Shown here: piece after piece, positions 46,073 to 58,678 of the stretch
How positions within the stretch are numbered: position 1 is the first letter of the stretch
Layout: the number at the start of each line of letters is the position of its first letter
Assembly (NCBI GenBank): GCA_963556255.1
Contig: OY744609.1
Location: forward strand, 12,430,514 to 12,494,513
Direction: 5' to 3'
Length of the DNA stretch: 64,000 bases
From: Allolobophora icterica
Taxonomy: Eukaryota; Annelida; Clitellata; Crassiclitellata; Lumbricidae
Program-made: the position numbers and the translations under genes
Notes under the pieces: model-generated
Databases searched by the model: none
The model's input: only the letters and a program-made list of their open reading frames with translations
What the model was told of the DNA's origin: nothing

Positions 46073-49000
46073 GGATAGATAGATATTGTCCAAGACCAAC
46101 TATACTGTCTCAACGGGGGGAAAAGTCCGGGGGGAATTGTCCTACGGGGGGAATTGTCCGGGGGGGAAATGCCGGGGGGAAATATCCCGGGGGGAAATGT
46201 CCGGATACCGAAGGTTCTCGGACTCTTAACCTATATTTCATCCTTATGAGATTTCTCTGTTTTCAGGTGATTCACTCCTACATTTTATAATTAGTGAATA
46301 GGAAATCTTATGTTTATTAAGAGATACCTAAGTTTAAATTCAGCACTGAGGTTGTTGTAGAGCTGAAGGTTCTCTGACTCTTAACCTATATCTCATCCTT
46401 TTGAGATTTCTCTGTTTTCAGGCGATTGTTGAAGGAAGAGACCGAGGCTCAGATGTCAAAGAATCCTGGCACAGCAGGGATGACTCCCACAAGAGAAGAC
46501 GCTCCTTGGAGAAAACTGGAGCTGAAAGAGAAGGATGGGAGCGGGGCAAAGACTGGAAAAGATCTCGTATCGACCCTGAGGTCGATCAGAAAGCCGTGCA
46601 ATTAGGTAGTTCTTACGAATCATCCAATTCTAGCAAATGTATATTGTATAGCCTACACGATGAAGGCGATGGTGATCAGAAGACTTTGCAAATGCACTGT
46701 TAATCTGAATGATCAGGTTTATAAGAGGATGATAAACAGAAAGAAATGTTAACAAATTCATAATTATTATCACTTAATTTTACCTCTTTCCCAAACTGCT
46801 GTGGCCGTTAAACTTACTTGAATCAGGGTAGTCGCTAAGGAGTTACCGACTGACTTGACAAGTTAGCGACTGACTTAGCGACTCAGTCGACTAAGTCGCA
46901 TGCTTATCGACTGACTAAGTCGCTTAGACTTATCGACTGACTTAGCGACTTGCTATCGACTTCTCATGTAATTAGTTATGTTTATTGGACATACCTGATT
47001 ACCTAACAATACAATACATTTTGCCGCATACTGTACTGACCGTGCCATCATTTCCGTGGGCATTAGATGGAACCCATATTGGCTCTATATGGGTACAATA
47101 TGGGAATATGGGCTCCGCTCAATGTGGGCATGCTGATAGGGAACAGACCGATGACTATGAAATTAATGTTAACGTGAAATTGAGCACTTGACAAATACAG
47201 TAGAATGAAGAGAGGAGGATTTGTGACAGTACCCAATCTTACGGCCAATCAGTTGGCCAAAACTGCTGAGGCGTGCCTCTTTCAGGCGGTAGCAGAGAAC
47301 GAGAATCATGAACTCCGGCACTTATTTCGGGTGAGAATTGTAGAAAAAGACTGTGGGTTAGACTTTGATCCATGTGGAGTTGAATATTTTATTCGTATTT
47401 TGCAAAATTATGTCAGCGAAATTTGAAAGCAGCAGATTTCAACGCTAGCAGTTTTGCAAGCCACACTCGATTCAAAATCACTTCCTCTGTTGAGAAAATT
47501 CAAAAATGCATACATGATGCATCATGGAAATTTCTTCACTTTGTCAGAGTATCAGAATCAAATAGGGCCTAATGCTAAATCACACAAATGAGGGGGCTGG
47601 AAACGACCCCTTTGGTGTGTGCAATGAAGACTCAACTGTGGGGTTCTAAGAAAGACTAGTGGGTTGAACCCCAAATCTCCCGACAATATTCACCCTGCTT
47701 ATTCCCCCCTCTTCGCAGTTATCAACTCCATCTTCGTAATAGAATGTATAAATTGACTTTACCAAAAAAGACAACTATGTCTCCAGTATCCTCTATAACA
47801 ACTCTTACTAATAGAGCAAACTCTTTCTCTTATAGCCTAATGTACCAAGTTAAGGCATGTCAACTTGTTTTCCGTAACAAACGAATATTGTATTGTGTTG
47901 TATTGTAAGTGTTGCTCATCAGCTCATATCCTGCTCCTAACGTCTTCGTCAAACCGAAACTTGGAAACCGCGAGTAAAAAAACAAGCAAAATAGCAAGTC
48001 AACGAAGTCGTTAGCAGTCGATTGCTTAGCGACTGGTTTCGACTTGAGGGCTTAACGGCGGCGGTGGATGGCGCCGGGGACTAAATCAGGGCTGCATAAA
48101 TGTGCGATTACTGTACTATATATTAACCCCAGGAAAACTCTACTCGAAAGCAGCAGCATTGCAAATCAGTGAATAAATAACCGTATAATTATTACATACA
48201 AACTCAGTTTACAAATGATGACAAAAGAAACGGAGGTAAATGCAAAATTTTTATTTTTAGCTGAAAGAGATAAGCCAGTGATGGAGCGTGGGTCACGCAG
48301 AGATGAAGATCGTCGCGGGTCTACGAGTCGGGACCGGTCCCCGAAGTCGTCCAGCTATGCTTATAAACAAGAAAGAACTGGTTAGCACCCAAGCAACAAC
48401 TAACAGTAAAGTAATGTTACTAAAGTAAAGAGGAAATTAGGTTTCCTTGAAGGTTTTGTTATGGTTTCCTTCTGAGGTAAAAGTGATTACACACTACTGT
48501 GTTTAAAACTCTTCTGAGAACAAAGAAAAATAAAAAAAAAATATTTTATGAACACAGGTTAATTGGTTCTTATATAAATATCCAGGTACAGTGTGCACAC
48601 ATGCATATATGATCAGATGCATACATATATTTATACATACATATATTTAAATATATACGTACTTACCCATTACACACAAACACACAGATGCATACACAAA
48701 TATATACAAACACACAGATACATATATACACACACACAAACACTCGCATACATACATACACACCCACCCACCCACTTATGCATACACATATTAGTAATAT
48801 ATAATTGTGTTTATTCACAAGCTCACCGACAAACCGCAGTAAGTTACACTGAAACGTGACATTAGAAATATCAAGATCTTATTGAACACGCGTTTTGGCA
48901 GCCTGTTAGGCGCCTGATCAGTGATGATGTCACTCTTAGGGGTCTAGGACATTACCCCCCGGACATTACCCCCCTGCCATTACCCCCCTGCCATTACCCC

Positions 49001-52000
49001 CCTGCCATTACCCCCGTAGGATATTTCCCCCCTGCCATTACCCCCCGCATTTAGTATACATGTTTGTTTGTATACATACATGCATACATATATACATACA
49101 TGCATACATATATACATACATGCATACATACATGTATACAAACATGCATACATACATAGATGCATATGGCATATGCATGCATGCATGCATGCATGCATGC
49201 ATACCTACATACATACATACATACATGTAAGTATGTATGTATGTATGTCTGTATGTATATATGCATGTATGTATGCATGTATGACTTTGAATGTATGCAT
49301 GCACGCATGAATGTATGTATGCGTGCATGTATGTATGCATGAATGCATGCATGTATGCATACATACATACTTACATGTATGTATGTATGTATGTAGGTAT
49401 GCATGCATGCATGCATGCATATGCCATATGCATCTATGTATGTATGCATGTTTGTATACATGTATGTATGCATGTATGTAGATATGTATGCATGTATGTA
49501 TACAAACAAACATGTATACTAAATGCGGGGGGTAATGGCTGGGGGGAAATATCCTACGGGGGGTAATGGCAGGGGGGTAATGGCAGGGGGGTAATGTCCG
49601 GGGGATAATGTCCTGTTCCCCACTCTTAGATATATAATTAATTTGAAAATTCTATTAAATTTTATCATTAGAATTGCATTCTCTGGAGCTGATCTACATT
49701 TTGTGATTTTTCAGAGGGGGATAAGAGGCCATCAGATTCGTTGGCATTTGTCAAGTCGATTGAAGCTGAGGTCGAAACACGCGGAGGTCGTGTAAAATCT
49801 GAAGAGAAGAGGGCAAGTCCTTCCTTAATCTGAAAGCTATTTCAGTCGCATGTTTTTTAAAACTAATTTTTTAACATTTGGATTATAAAGTAGTTCTTTT
49901 TCATCAGTGATCTGTTTGTATCATTAAGGATCTGTTCTTTTCATATAGGATCTGTTCTGTATCATTCAGGATTTTTCTTTTATCATTTAGGATCTGTTTT
50001 GTATCATTAAGGATCTGTTCTTTTCATCAAGCATCTGTTCCTTTTTATTCAGGGTCTTTTCTTTTTCTTTCAGGATCTTGTTGTGAAGGATGTGGAGCCG
50101 TCAATGATTCCAGTCCATGTCGATGATCGAATGCGTCGCAGTCAGAGTCGTGGAAGTCTGGGCAGCAAGCACAGCCAAAGAGATCGTGATGCGCGCCGCG
50201 ATGATCGCCACTATGAGGACCGCTTCGATCTTTACAGTAGAGACGGTCATTACCGTGATGAGCGCTTGCCTGTGCCTGAACGATCGTACGATCACGAAGA
50301 CCGCGAACCATGGGCTAGAGATCGAAGCTATGATCGTATACGCCCAGAAGATGATGCTGTAAGACCATTCCGGGGAGCAGCTTTTGATCATGATCGTGGG
50401 GAACGGGACGTGTCAAAGAGCAGAGACTTTAGTGAAAACGATTGGGAGGCGGACCCTTTTAGGCGAGATAACTTGGGGTACAGAGGAATACCCAGGCCAC
50501 CCAACTGGGAGAGAGATCGACCGCGGGATGACTGGGACAACAGGTAAAGTTTCTTTGTATTTAGGTGCTTCCAGTGGTGTTTTTTAAGTATCTGTCAAAA
50601 CTACTTCTTTCTGACCTTCTGCTTCGATTGTGCTTTTAAAGTATCTCTGAAAAGCACTTCTGGCTCGCTTTGTGCTTCCATGGTGCTTTCAGAGTAAATC
50701 TCAAAAGTGCTTCCTGATAGTAAACTGATTGTACAGTTCTTACAGAATGACTGCTTCATGTGTAGACAAGTGAATCTTTAGTTAATGAGATCTCCACAGG
50801 CAAATTAAAATGTCAAGGTATCCCACTTTCAATGTTGATGTTTGTGCTAATGATCGAACGTTTGAAGTATTCTAGATGTATGTCGCTACTTATGATGCTA
50901 TATAAATTGTCATAATTACTGTTAAATCACTGCAGTGAAACAGTTAAGATTTTCAGAGGAAGATTGTTTCAGAAAGTCAATCTGCTGTACACAAAGTAGT
51001 GGGTACTGTCAGTGGTGGTGTACCTTTTAGTTGATGTGTAGTGCATTTTGTGTAGTGCATTACATACCAGCGCTATAGAGGTTACTAACTACAGTTACAG
51101 AGTGGGTTAGTTAATAGGCAGTGTTGTTATCTTATGCACCTTGTGTCAGTTGATGATGTTAAGGTTTTTTGTGTGTTATGGGATTGTGTTTCTAAGTGCA
51201 TGGCCTGTCTCACAATTGTCGTTAACTGTTGCAGTGTATTAGAAAGCAAGTTGAAGTTTTATTTACACAAGATTGCATTGCCTCATTTCCTCTTAATAGA
51301 TACGACCGTGGATTGGAGCCGGAGTACCGTGCTCGTCGTGAGGCGCTTCTGCCACCCCCACCCCGTCCGCGACCTGCACCAGAGGTCAGGGTCCCATCTC
51401 CTCTACCACCTCCCGTGGAGCCGGTGGTGGTGCCGCCTCCTGTGGAACATATACCTGTTCGAGGTAAGCAATCTTTTAATAGTCAAGACTTGTCTAATGG
51501 GTGTATGTTAACAGACTAAACGTGGACATTTAAAGCATTTAACATGATCAAAATGTATGAATGCATACATACATACTTACGTACTTGCATACTACATAGT
51601 ATTGCGTCCAAAAGAGAGGGCAGTCCCTGAAGCTCATCTAAAGAGGTAGTAGGAAGTGTTAACAACTTCATTTTCTTAGACGTTCGAGGGCATATGGTAA
51701 TTCTTCTCCCTCACATACAGATCCTCCCGCTGACCAGATCTTCCCCGACCTCTGGGATTACAATCCAGCTTGGCAATTGTAATTGTGGTGACAATTTGTC
51801 TAGCATCGTTAGTACTACAGTAGCAAGCCACTTCTAGGATGCTTTACATTGTCAACTGTCAGCGTAATTGCTATGAGTTACACAGTAAGTACATTTTAGC
51901 TGTTCTTTAAAAACATGAAGGCTTTTGGCCTTCTGAATAGCTGCAGTGCAGCTGCAGTTCAATGCACACGGAGTAGCGACCCAAAAGGTCATATCACCCA

Positions 52001-55000
52001 TTTTTAGTCTTGGTTGCTGGCACAAATACTTCATGCTAACCGTAGGACTATCATCTCATTGACTAATTTTTTGGTTCACCAAAGCAAACAGAAAACGAAA
52101 CGTAGAGGTGTTGTTAGCAACCCACGTAAAGGATTGTGGGTGTGCTTAATACAACCTTATCCTTTACCTTTGTTTCAGTTGGCATGGTGATTTATTTTGG
52201 CAGATTCTAGTCGGTTGAAAGCCCAGAATTTTTTTTAATGGAAATTTGGTTAATTTCTTAATATTTCAGCTGCAGAAGTCAAACCAGAACACGTGACACC
52301 TACAAAGACTGGACGTGGATCAAAGGATGAAGATACTGGCTATGATGACATTTCGGATGGGGAACTAGACGATTTGATTGGCGTCGTCGAAGAGGACAAA
52401 GAGGAGCACCAAGTGAAAAAGACAGGTAGAGGCAGATCTCATACACTGAAACATAATAGTAATTGTAATTGCAAATTTATATAGCACTGCTTCAAGAGAG
52501 ATTTGTGAGAATCTCTGTAGGACTATTGATTATAACACAAGTTTGGATCGGATGCAGTTTTCAATGTGGGTCGGGGATTTAATTCCAGTTTAGAACATGA
52601 TGTCACAATAACCGAAACTTAGAGTGCAGTGAGAGAAATCTGGCATTGCTGTTGGCTCATTGAGGTGGAATCTCAGATTGAAGAGCTTTATGCATGGTTT
52701 GGGAATTGCAGATTTTATGGACAATTTCTTGAATAGAATTTTGTGCACAAGCAGAGTAAGACAGTGGGTGTTGCGATGAGTTTAAGTTGTGATATTTGCT
52801 TTAAAACATCTGATATTTTACTGCATTTGAGAGACCCTTAAAAGGTACTGTGGGATGCATGGTAGTTTAATGTCAGTCGTAAGGTTGGAGTTTTAACCCA
52901 GATATTCCCCACGTCCTACATGTAGGACAGTTAGTTTTTTGTTTATGCAATAATACATAATAACATCTCTGTGTTATATATACTCTTTTTTACAAGGAAG
53001 ATGTACTTCCTGTACATTGTAATGTTTGTAGTTGACTTTGCTTGCGTTGTCATATCAGAGAAATAAACTTTCAATTCGAAGAAAAGCGGAATCTGAGAAA
53101 TCGTCGATATGGCTAGAAAGAGGTGGGTGTACACTATTACATGCGAAAATTATAAATATTATAACTATTTCTAAATTACCTACAGCTATGAAGGTATGCA
53201 TGAAAATTATTAGTCCTTTGTTAGTCAATATTACCAGGCTTTGGCAGGGATCGTTAGTACACCGTCCTACATGTAGGACACTGGGACTATGTACAACATA
53301 TTAGTTGGAAATTGTTTGTCACTTCATCCAGTTTTTTTAGGGTCAGGGTTAGTTCCAGGGTTGGTATTAGGGTCATTTTGAACAGGTAGGTCTGCCCAGT
53401 ATGCCAATAGACAAATTTTTATGTTCTTACTGTTGTTATATTTGTGGTATATAGTATTGGCTTACACACTAGTAACACAATGTATTAGAAATTTTTTTCT
53501 TGTATCTTTACAGAATGTACAAACTTCATGAAGTGATGGCCATGCTGGAGGATGATCCAGATTCTGTGCCAGCTGCTGGAGTAGACATTGTTATACAGCC
53601 ACCCGATTACGCATGTGCAGAAGTAACTGATGAGGATTCAGGAGATGAGGAGACGGTAACCATATATAAACAACCTGCCTCCAAGTCAGTTGCGTGCCGA
53701 TGCTGAGACGCAACGTCCACCAGATGACGACAGCAGTACGCCTACTGACAGCGATGATGATGCGCGTCACCTAGCTGCATCCAGTCTTCCTCCAGCAAAG
53801 AAGAAGATGAAGGTCTATGGAGAAAAGGTGATTTAGCGCTTTCTCCGATTACATCAAGGACTTGGAACCCTAAAGATGTCATTGAACTTAGGGAATCACC
53901 AGTTGACCTCTTTCTCACCTTCTTTGATGCTGAGGTCTTCGGCATGATCGTGACTCAAAGCAACAACTATGCAGCTCGCAAGAACAAGAATCTCGACATG
54001 ACTGTTGAAGAGCTGAAATGCTTCATTGGAATTCTCCTTCTCAGTGGCTATGTTGAAGTACCGAGGCGCCGTATGTACTGGCAGCAGTCCGAAGACACGC
54101 ACAACTCGTTGGTCGCTGCTGCAATGACTAGGAATCGCTTCGACGAAATTATGTCATGCCTTCACCTTACTGATAATGACCGTCTGGAAAAGACCGACAA
54201 GTTCACCAAGGTGCGTCCGTTGTTTGATGAACTGAACAAGGCGTTCCTAGCAAATGGCCCACATGAAGAAAATCAGTGTCGATGAAGCAATGGTGCCTTA
54301 CTTTGGGCGGCATGGCTGCAAGCAGTTTATAAGAGGTAAACCGATTCGGTATGGATTCAAGTTATGGGTTGGTGCAACGCGACTCGGTTATGTCAACTGG
54401 ATGGAGCCATATCAAGGGGCTGGTACAAGGATTGATCCAAAGTACAAAGATTTGGGTCTTGGAGCAGACGTCATACTTCAATATGCTGACGTGATCTCTT
54501 CCATTGGCGATGATCCATACCATATCTTCTTCGACAATTTCTTCACATCGATACCATTGCTGGCAGAACTTTCACAACGGAAGCTGAAGGCAACAGGAAC
54601 GATTCGGGAAAACAGAACTTCAAAGTGTCCTCTTCAGGACACAAAAGCTATGAAGAAGACTGAACGCGGCTCATACGACTTTCGACTAGCGAAAGATGAG
54701 AACATTGTTGTTTGCAAATGGAATGACAATAGCGTTGTGTCCATTGCCTCGAATGCATTATCTGTACGACCGACTCACAATGTTACCAGATACTCACAGA
54801 AGAAGAAAAAGAATATCAGCATCACACAACCTCACCTTGTCCGCGTCTACAACGAAAACATGGGAGGCGTCGACCGCTGTGACCAAAATATCAGCCTGTA
54901 CCGTATTACAGTAAGAGGAAAGAAGTGGTACTTCCCTCTGATATGTCACTGTATCGATTTGGCTGAGCAAAATGCCTGGCAACTCCACAAAGCTCGCAAA

Positions 55001-58000
55001 GGATCACTGGATCATCTCCAGTTCCGCCGTCGCGTAGTAACCGCTCTACTGGAGACCAATGTCAAATCATCAAAGGGTGCAGGTAGACCGTCACAGACTG
55101 AACATGTCGACTCCAGATATGATCGATTAGACCATCTCGTGGAGCCGCAGGAGAAACAAACAAGATGTCGACACTGTCATCAAAAGTGCACCACTCGGTG
55201 CAGCAAGTGCAACATTGGTTTGCACGTGAAGTGTTTCATTGACTATCACAAGAAATAAACCAAGTCTAGATTAATTCTAGGCAGAACTCAAAATAGTCCT
55301 AATAATGTCATTTTCTCATTTGTGAGGAAAATAGATCTACATTATTGCTGTAAACAAAAATCTATGATCATATTCATATTTGGAAACTGCATGTGTTGTG
55401 TGTTCCCAGCGTCCTACATGTAGGACGGCTGATTTCTAAGTAACTACGTACAGCAAACATGAAAATACATTTTCCCCCTCTATTTTGTATTTATTTCTAT
55501 CAGATTATTCACAGTAATGCCTAAAACTATGAAAAAAAGGCCCGTGGGAACATCTGGGTTAAATCCACACCAGGAAGAAATTTGTTCGTGATTTTGGGCT
55601 CCTCTTGTGCCATTAGCCAACTACAAGTAAAGAGTACAATGACCGTACAATGTCAGTCGGAAGATTAGATGATGAGGGAGAGGTCTGCCCACTCACACTC
55701 ATATGCTGAGGCTAAGAACAGTGAATCACTAACACTTCTAACCATGGCTGCTTCTAGCAGCTAACTGATGGGACTGTTTTTGTCTTTTCTTGTTCCCTAT
55801 AGAACTGCTCATATATATTCATTTCAGTACTTTTGTGAGTTAGTTAAACTTTGCGCTGTATTAAATGTCTTTATATATGTATGAATGTGTATATGAAGAT
55901 ATCTGTACTTTTATAGGGTGCATTTTAGGAATCCCTCAAGATATCTGAACATGGCTGTCTAAGAGTTCTGAGCATACATGCATACTTGTATATTTGTATG
56001 TATGTTATGATATGCTATATTGTTTTTTTGTTTTGGTTCTGATCTGAGATGTGTGTTTAACAGGTGTTGTGGACATCCTGGACATAAAGTGGGAAAGTTT
56101 GATGCAGAACAGTCATGAGAAGCCGGCTGTTTCCAGCTCCATCTTGAATCGCTTCCGAGCATCTGCTATTTTCCGCCGAATCGGAGTTTCCCGGTCATTT
56201 GCTGGCGATGATCTGGTGGAGCAAGTGAAAACCATCTGCCAGAAACAGCTGGAAGATGAGGAGCCAAGGGAAATTAAAGAGGAGAAAAGTACATAATCTT
56301 CCTTTATTTATTTGAAATTCAGTGTGATTATATGATGTATTAATATGCGTAGGTTGTGTGTATTTTTGTGTGTATGCATTTGTGTATGTATGTACATACC
56401 TCTCTATTTTTATACATATGTGTATGTGTGGATGAGGCCAGTATGGGTACTTTAAACACCTAAAAAATTGCTGCCCACTTGGTGTTAAAATTTTAGTGAA
56501 GTGCGGCTTGAATGCCGACGTCCATTGTGGGCAGGTACCTGACTAGCCGTCATGCTGTCATTCGATAAGTAATATTGGCCTCAGATGAACATTTATATCA
56601 GATGGGAACGCTAATCGATACATGTGTTTATTGTGTTAGCAAAGATACTATCATCTGTAGGCTATTTATATAGACATTATATGTGGTAAAATTTCGGGTG
56701 AAATTAACAATGTTGTACTTCTGGCAGATTTGCGACACTTATTTAATGCCTTATTTGACATTTATATATTATCTTACTATAGCAGTATCAATAAGTAAGT
56801 AAGTAAGTGTATTCTTTATTCTGCCAATTGCATAACTACTGTTATACAGTAGTTATACTCGTTATACTCCACTTATATGTATGTACACATAAGTGGAGTA
56901 TAACGTTTTAATTGAAAAATCACAGCTGTATAGCACTGTAATTAAACAGGAAGTTAATAAAGATCAGTTTCTTTTTTGTGGGTTTCTTTTAAAATTGAAA
57001 TAGAATGGCTCGATAAATGATTTCATAATATTTGTTTAACGTTGTCGTCACCACAGAATATTGACTGATATGGTAGTCATTACAATAACATTTGATTTTA
57101 TTACAGTCGGTGTTTGCTGAGGTGTTCTATATTCAACAGCTGCTTTTGTGAAAATTCTTTTGTATCTTTTTGTTTTCACTGTGCATTTTGATTTCTTTGC
57201 AGAAGAAAATGAGGAGCAGCTAGTGGAACTGAAGACGGAAGTATCAGAGGTGCCGGTCGTGAAGGAAGAGCCGGAGGAAGTTGTCACTGGAAAATCCTTC
57301 TCACCCATTAAGAACTCCGAGGAGGTCCATCCGCCTCCAGTGAAAGTCACTCCTGTTAAATTTGAACTGTTGGACGACATTGCCGACTTCCACGCTGGGC
57401 TCCAGGTCAAGTCGACCGAGCGCATCGGAATCGTCACGAGCGTTGGACCATACCGTCGCGCACTGTGTGCTCGTCGTGATCTTGCGATTCGCCGAGGACT
57501 CTGCAAGGTCGATAAGGTGTGTAACCTTGACAGTTTGGGTCCAGAAGTCCTCTTGTCATTCTATGTTGGTGGTCATTCTATGTTGTTTGATGGGGTTACC
57601 TGTAGAAAAAGATTGTCATTTGGTGTGGCAGGGGGATTGTGTATGATTTAATCGATATGAACCATTTCAAAATGAAACGGGAGGAATTGTCACAGGTGCA
57701 AGTTAAGAAGATATGGTTTGTTTTAAAGTAGTCAGTTGCAACCTAAACAGGTCAGAGGTCTAGATGCAGGCATTTACATTTGCTTGTAAAGGATTGTTTT
57801 TGGGTAGAGGGAATTGACTGAGGAGTTTTTAGTAATAAGAACTGATTGACACTGTAATGACAAGAGTGTTCTAAAAGCGACTGGGTACCAATGCTGCTCG
57901 TCGTTAAAATATTAAACACAAAAGACAGTCTTCGAACACTTGCATGCTAAGCAAGGATCAGGTGTAAAGCAGCAGACATTCGCAGTCTAAAACTGAGCAG

Positions 58001-58626
58001 GCTTTTGGAAAAAGCATTTAGAGGAATTGTGCAAATCACAACAGCCTGAGGTTGATCTGACTTAAGTCTATAAACTGATTTATAAGCAGATTTTCATATT
58101 GAACAGAAGTTTATGACTTAGGGATGGCGAAGCAAGTAAGTGAGAAGAACTGTTACCTTCATGCTGTGAACAGAAGTTTCTTGTTGTGAAAACATCTTGA
58201 CGCTAGCTGGCATGTTATTGGGGAAGTTTTTGGTGTAGTTGACAATATATTATAATCAGTGAATTCCTTTTTGGACTGTTGCATAACCTGAAAAGTTCTG
58301 GACAGTAAAATGTGGCCACATTATGGATTTATGATATTGAAATTGAGTGGCCATTGCAGAAGTTTCGATTTGAGTGAATTTTGATGATTTTAGATGTTTG
58401 AATGAATGGTTCTGTCAGTACTTATCTAAGTTTGCATAAAGTCTTTGACAGAAAGTTCAAAGGATATTTTGTTTTCCAAAGTGAAGTACTTATTTTTGTT
58501 AAAGTGGTCAAGTTTTAGCAGTTGTCTTTGATTTTCTGATGTTCTGACATTTTAGATAAGTATATTGACAGCAGTATAAGCTTCAGATTCACATTTCGGT
58601 GTTACCATGGACGCATTACAAATTTA

Positions 58627-58678
<52 letters not shown>

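Noticed and set aside
45638..46113. ORFs of YLSIYLSI repeats
   Set aside because: Translation of the GATA microsatellite inside the foldback element.
47205..47426. 73-codon ORF as a gene
   Set aside because: It lies in the decayed transposon interval, lacks splice or conservation support, and is not in frame with the host gene.
48593..49566. ORFs rich in Met, His, Tyr and Cys
   Set aside because: Translations of CATA/GTAT microsatellites, open in most frames on both strands.
53944..55258. Two separate genes for the ORFs at 53944 and 54254
   Set aside because: They are adjacent frames of one broken piggyBac transposase within clear TTAA-bounded ends.
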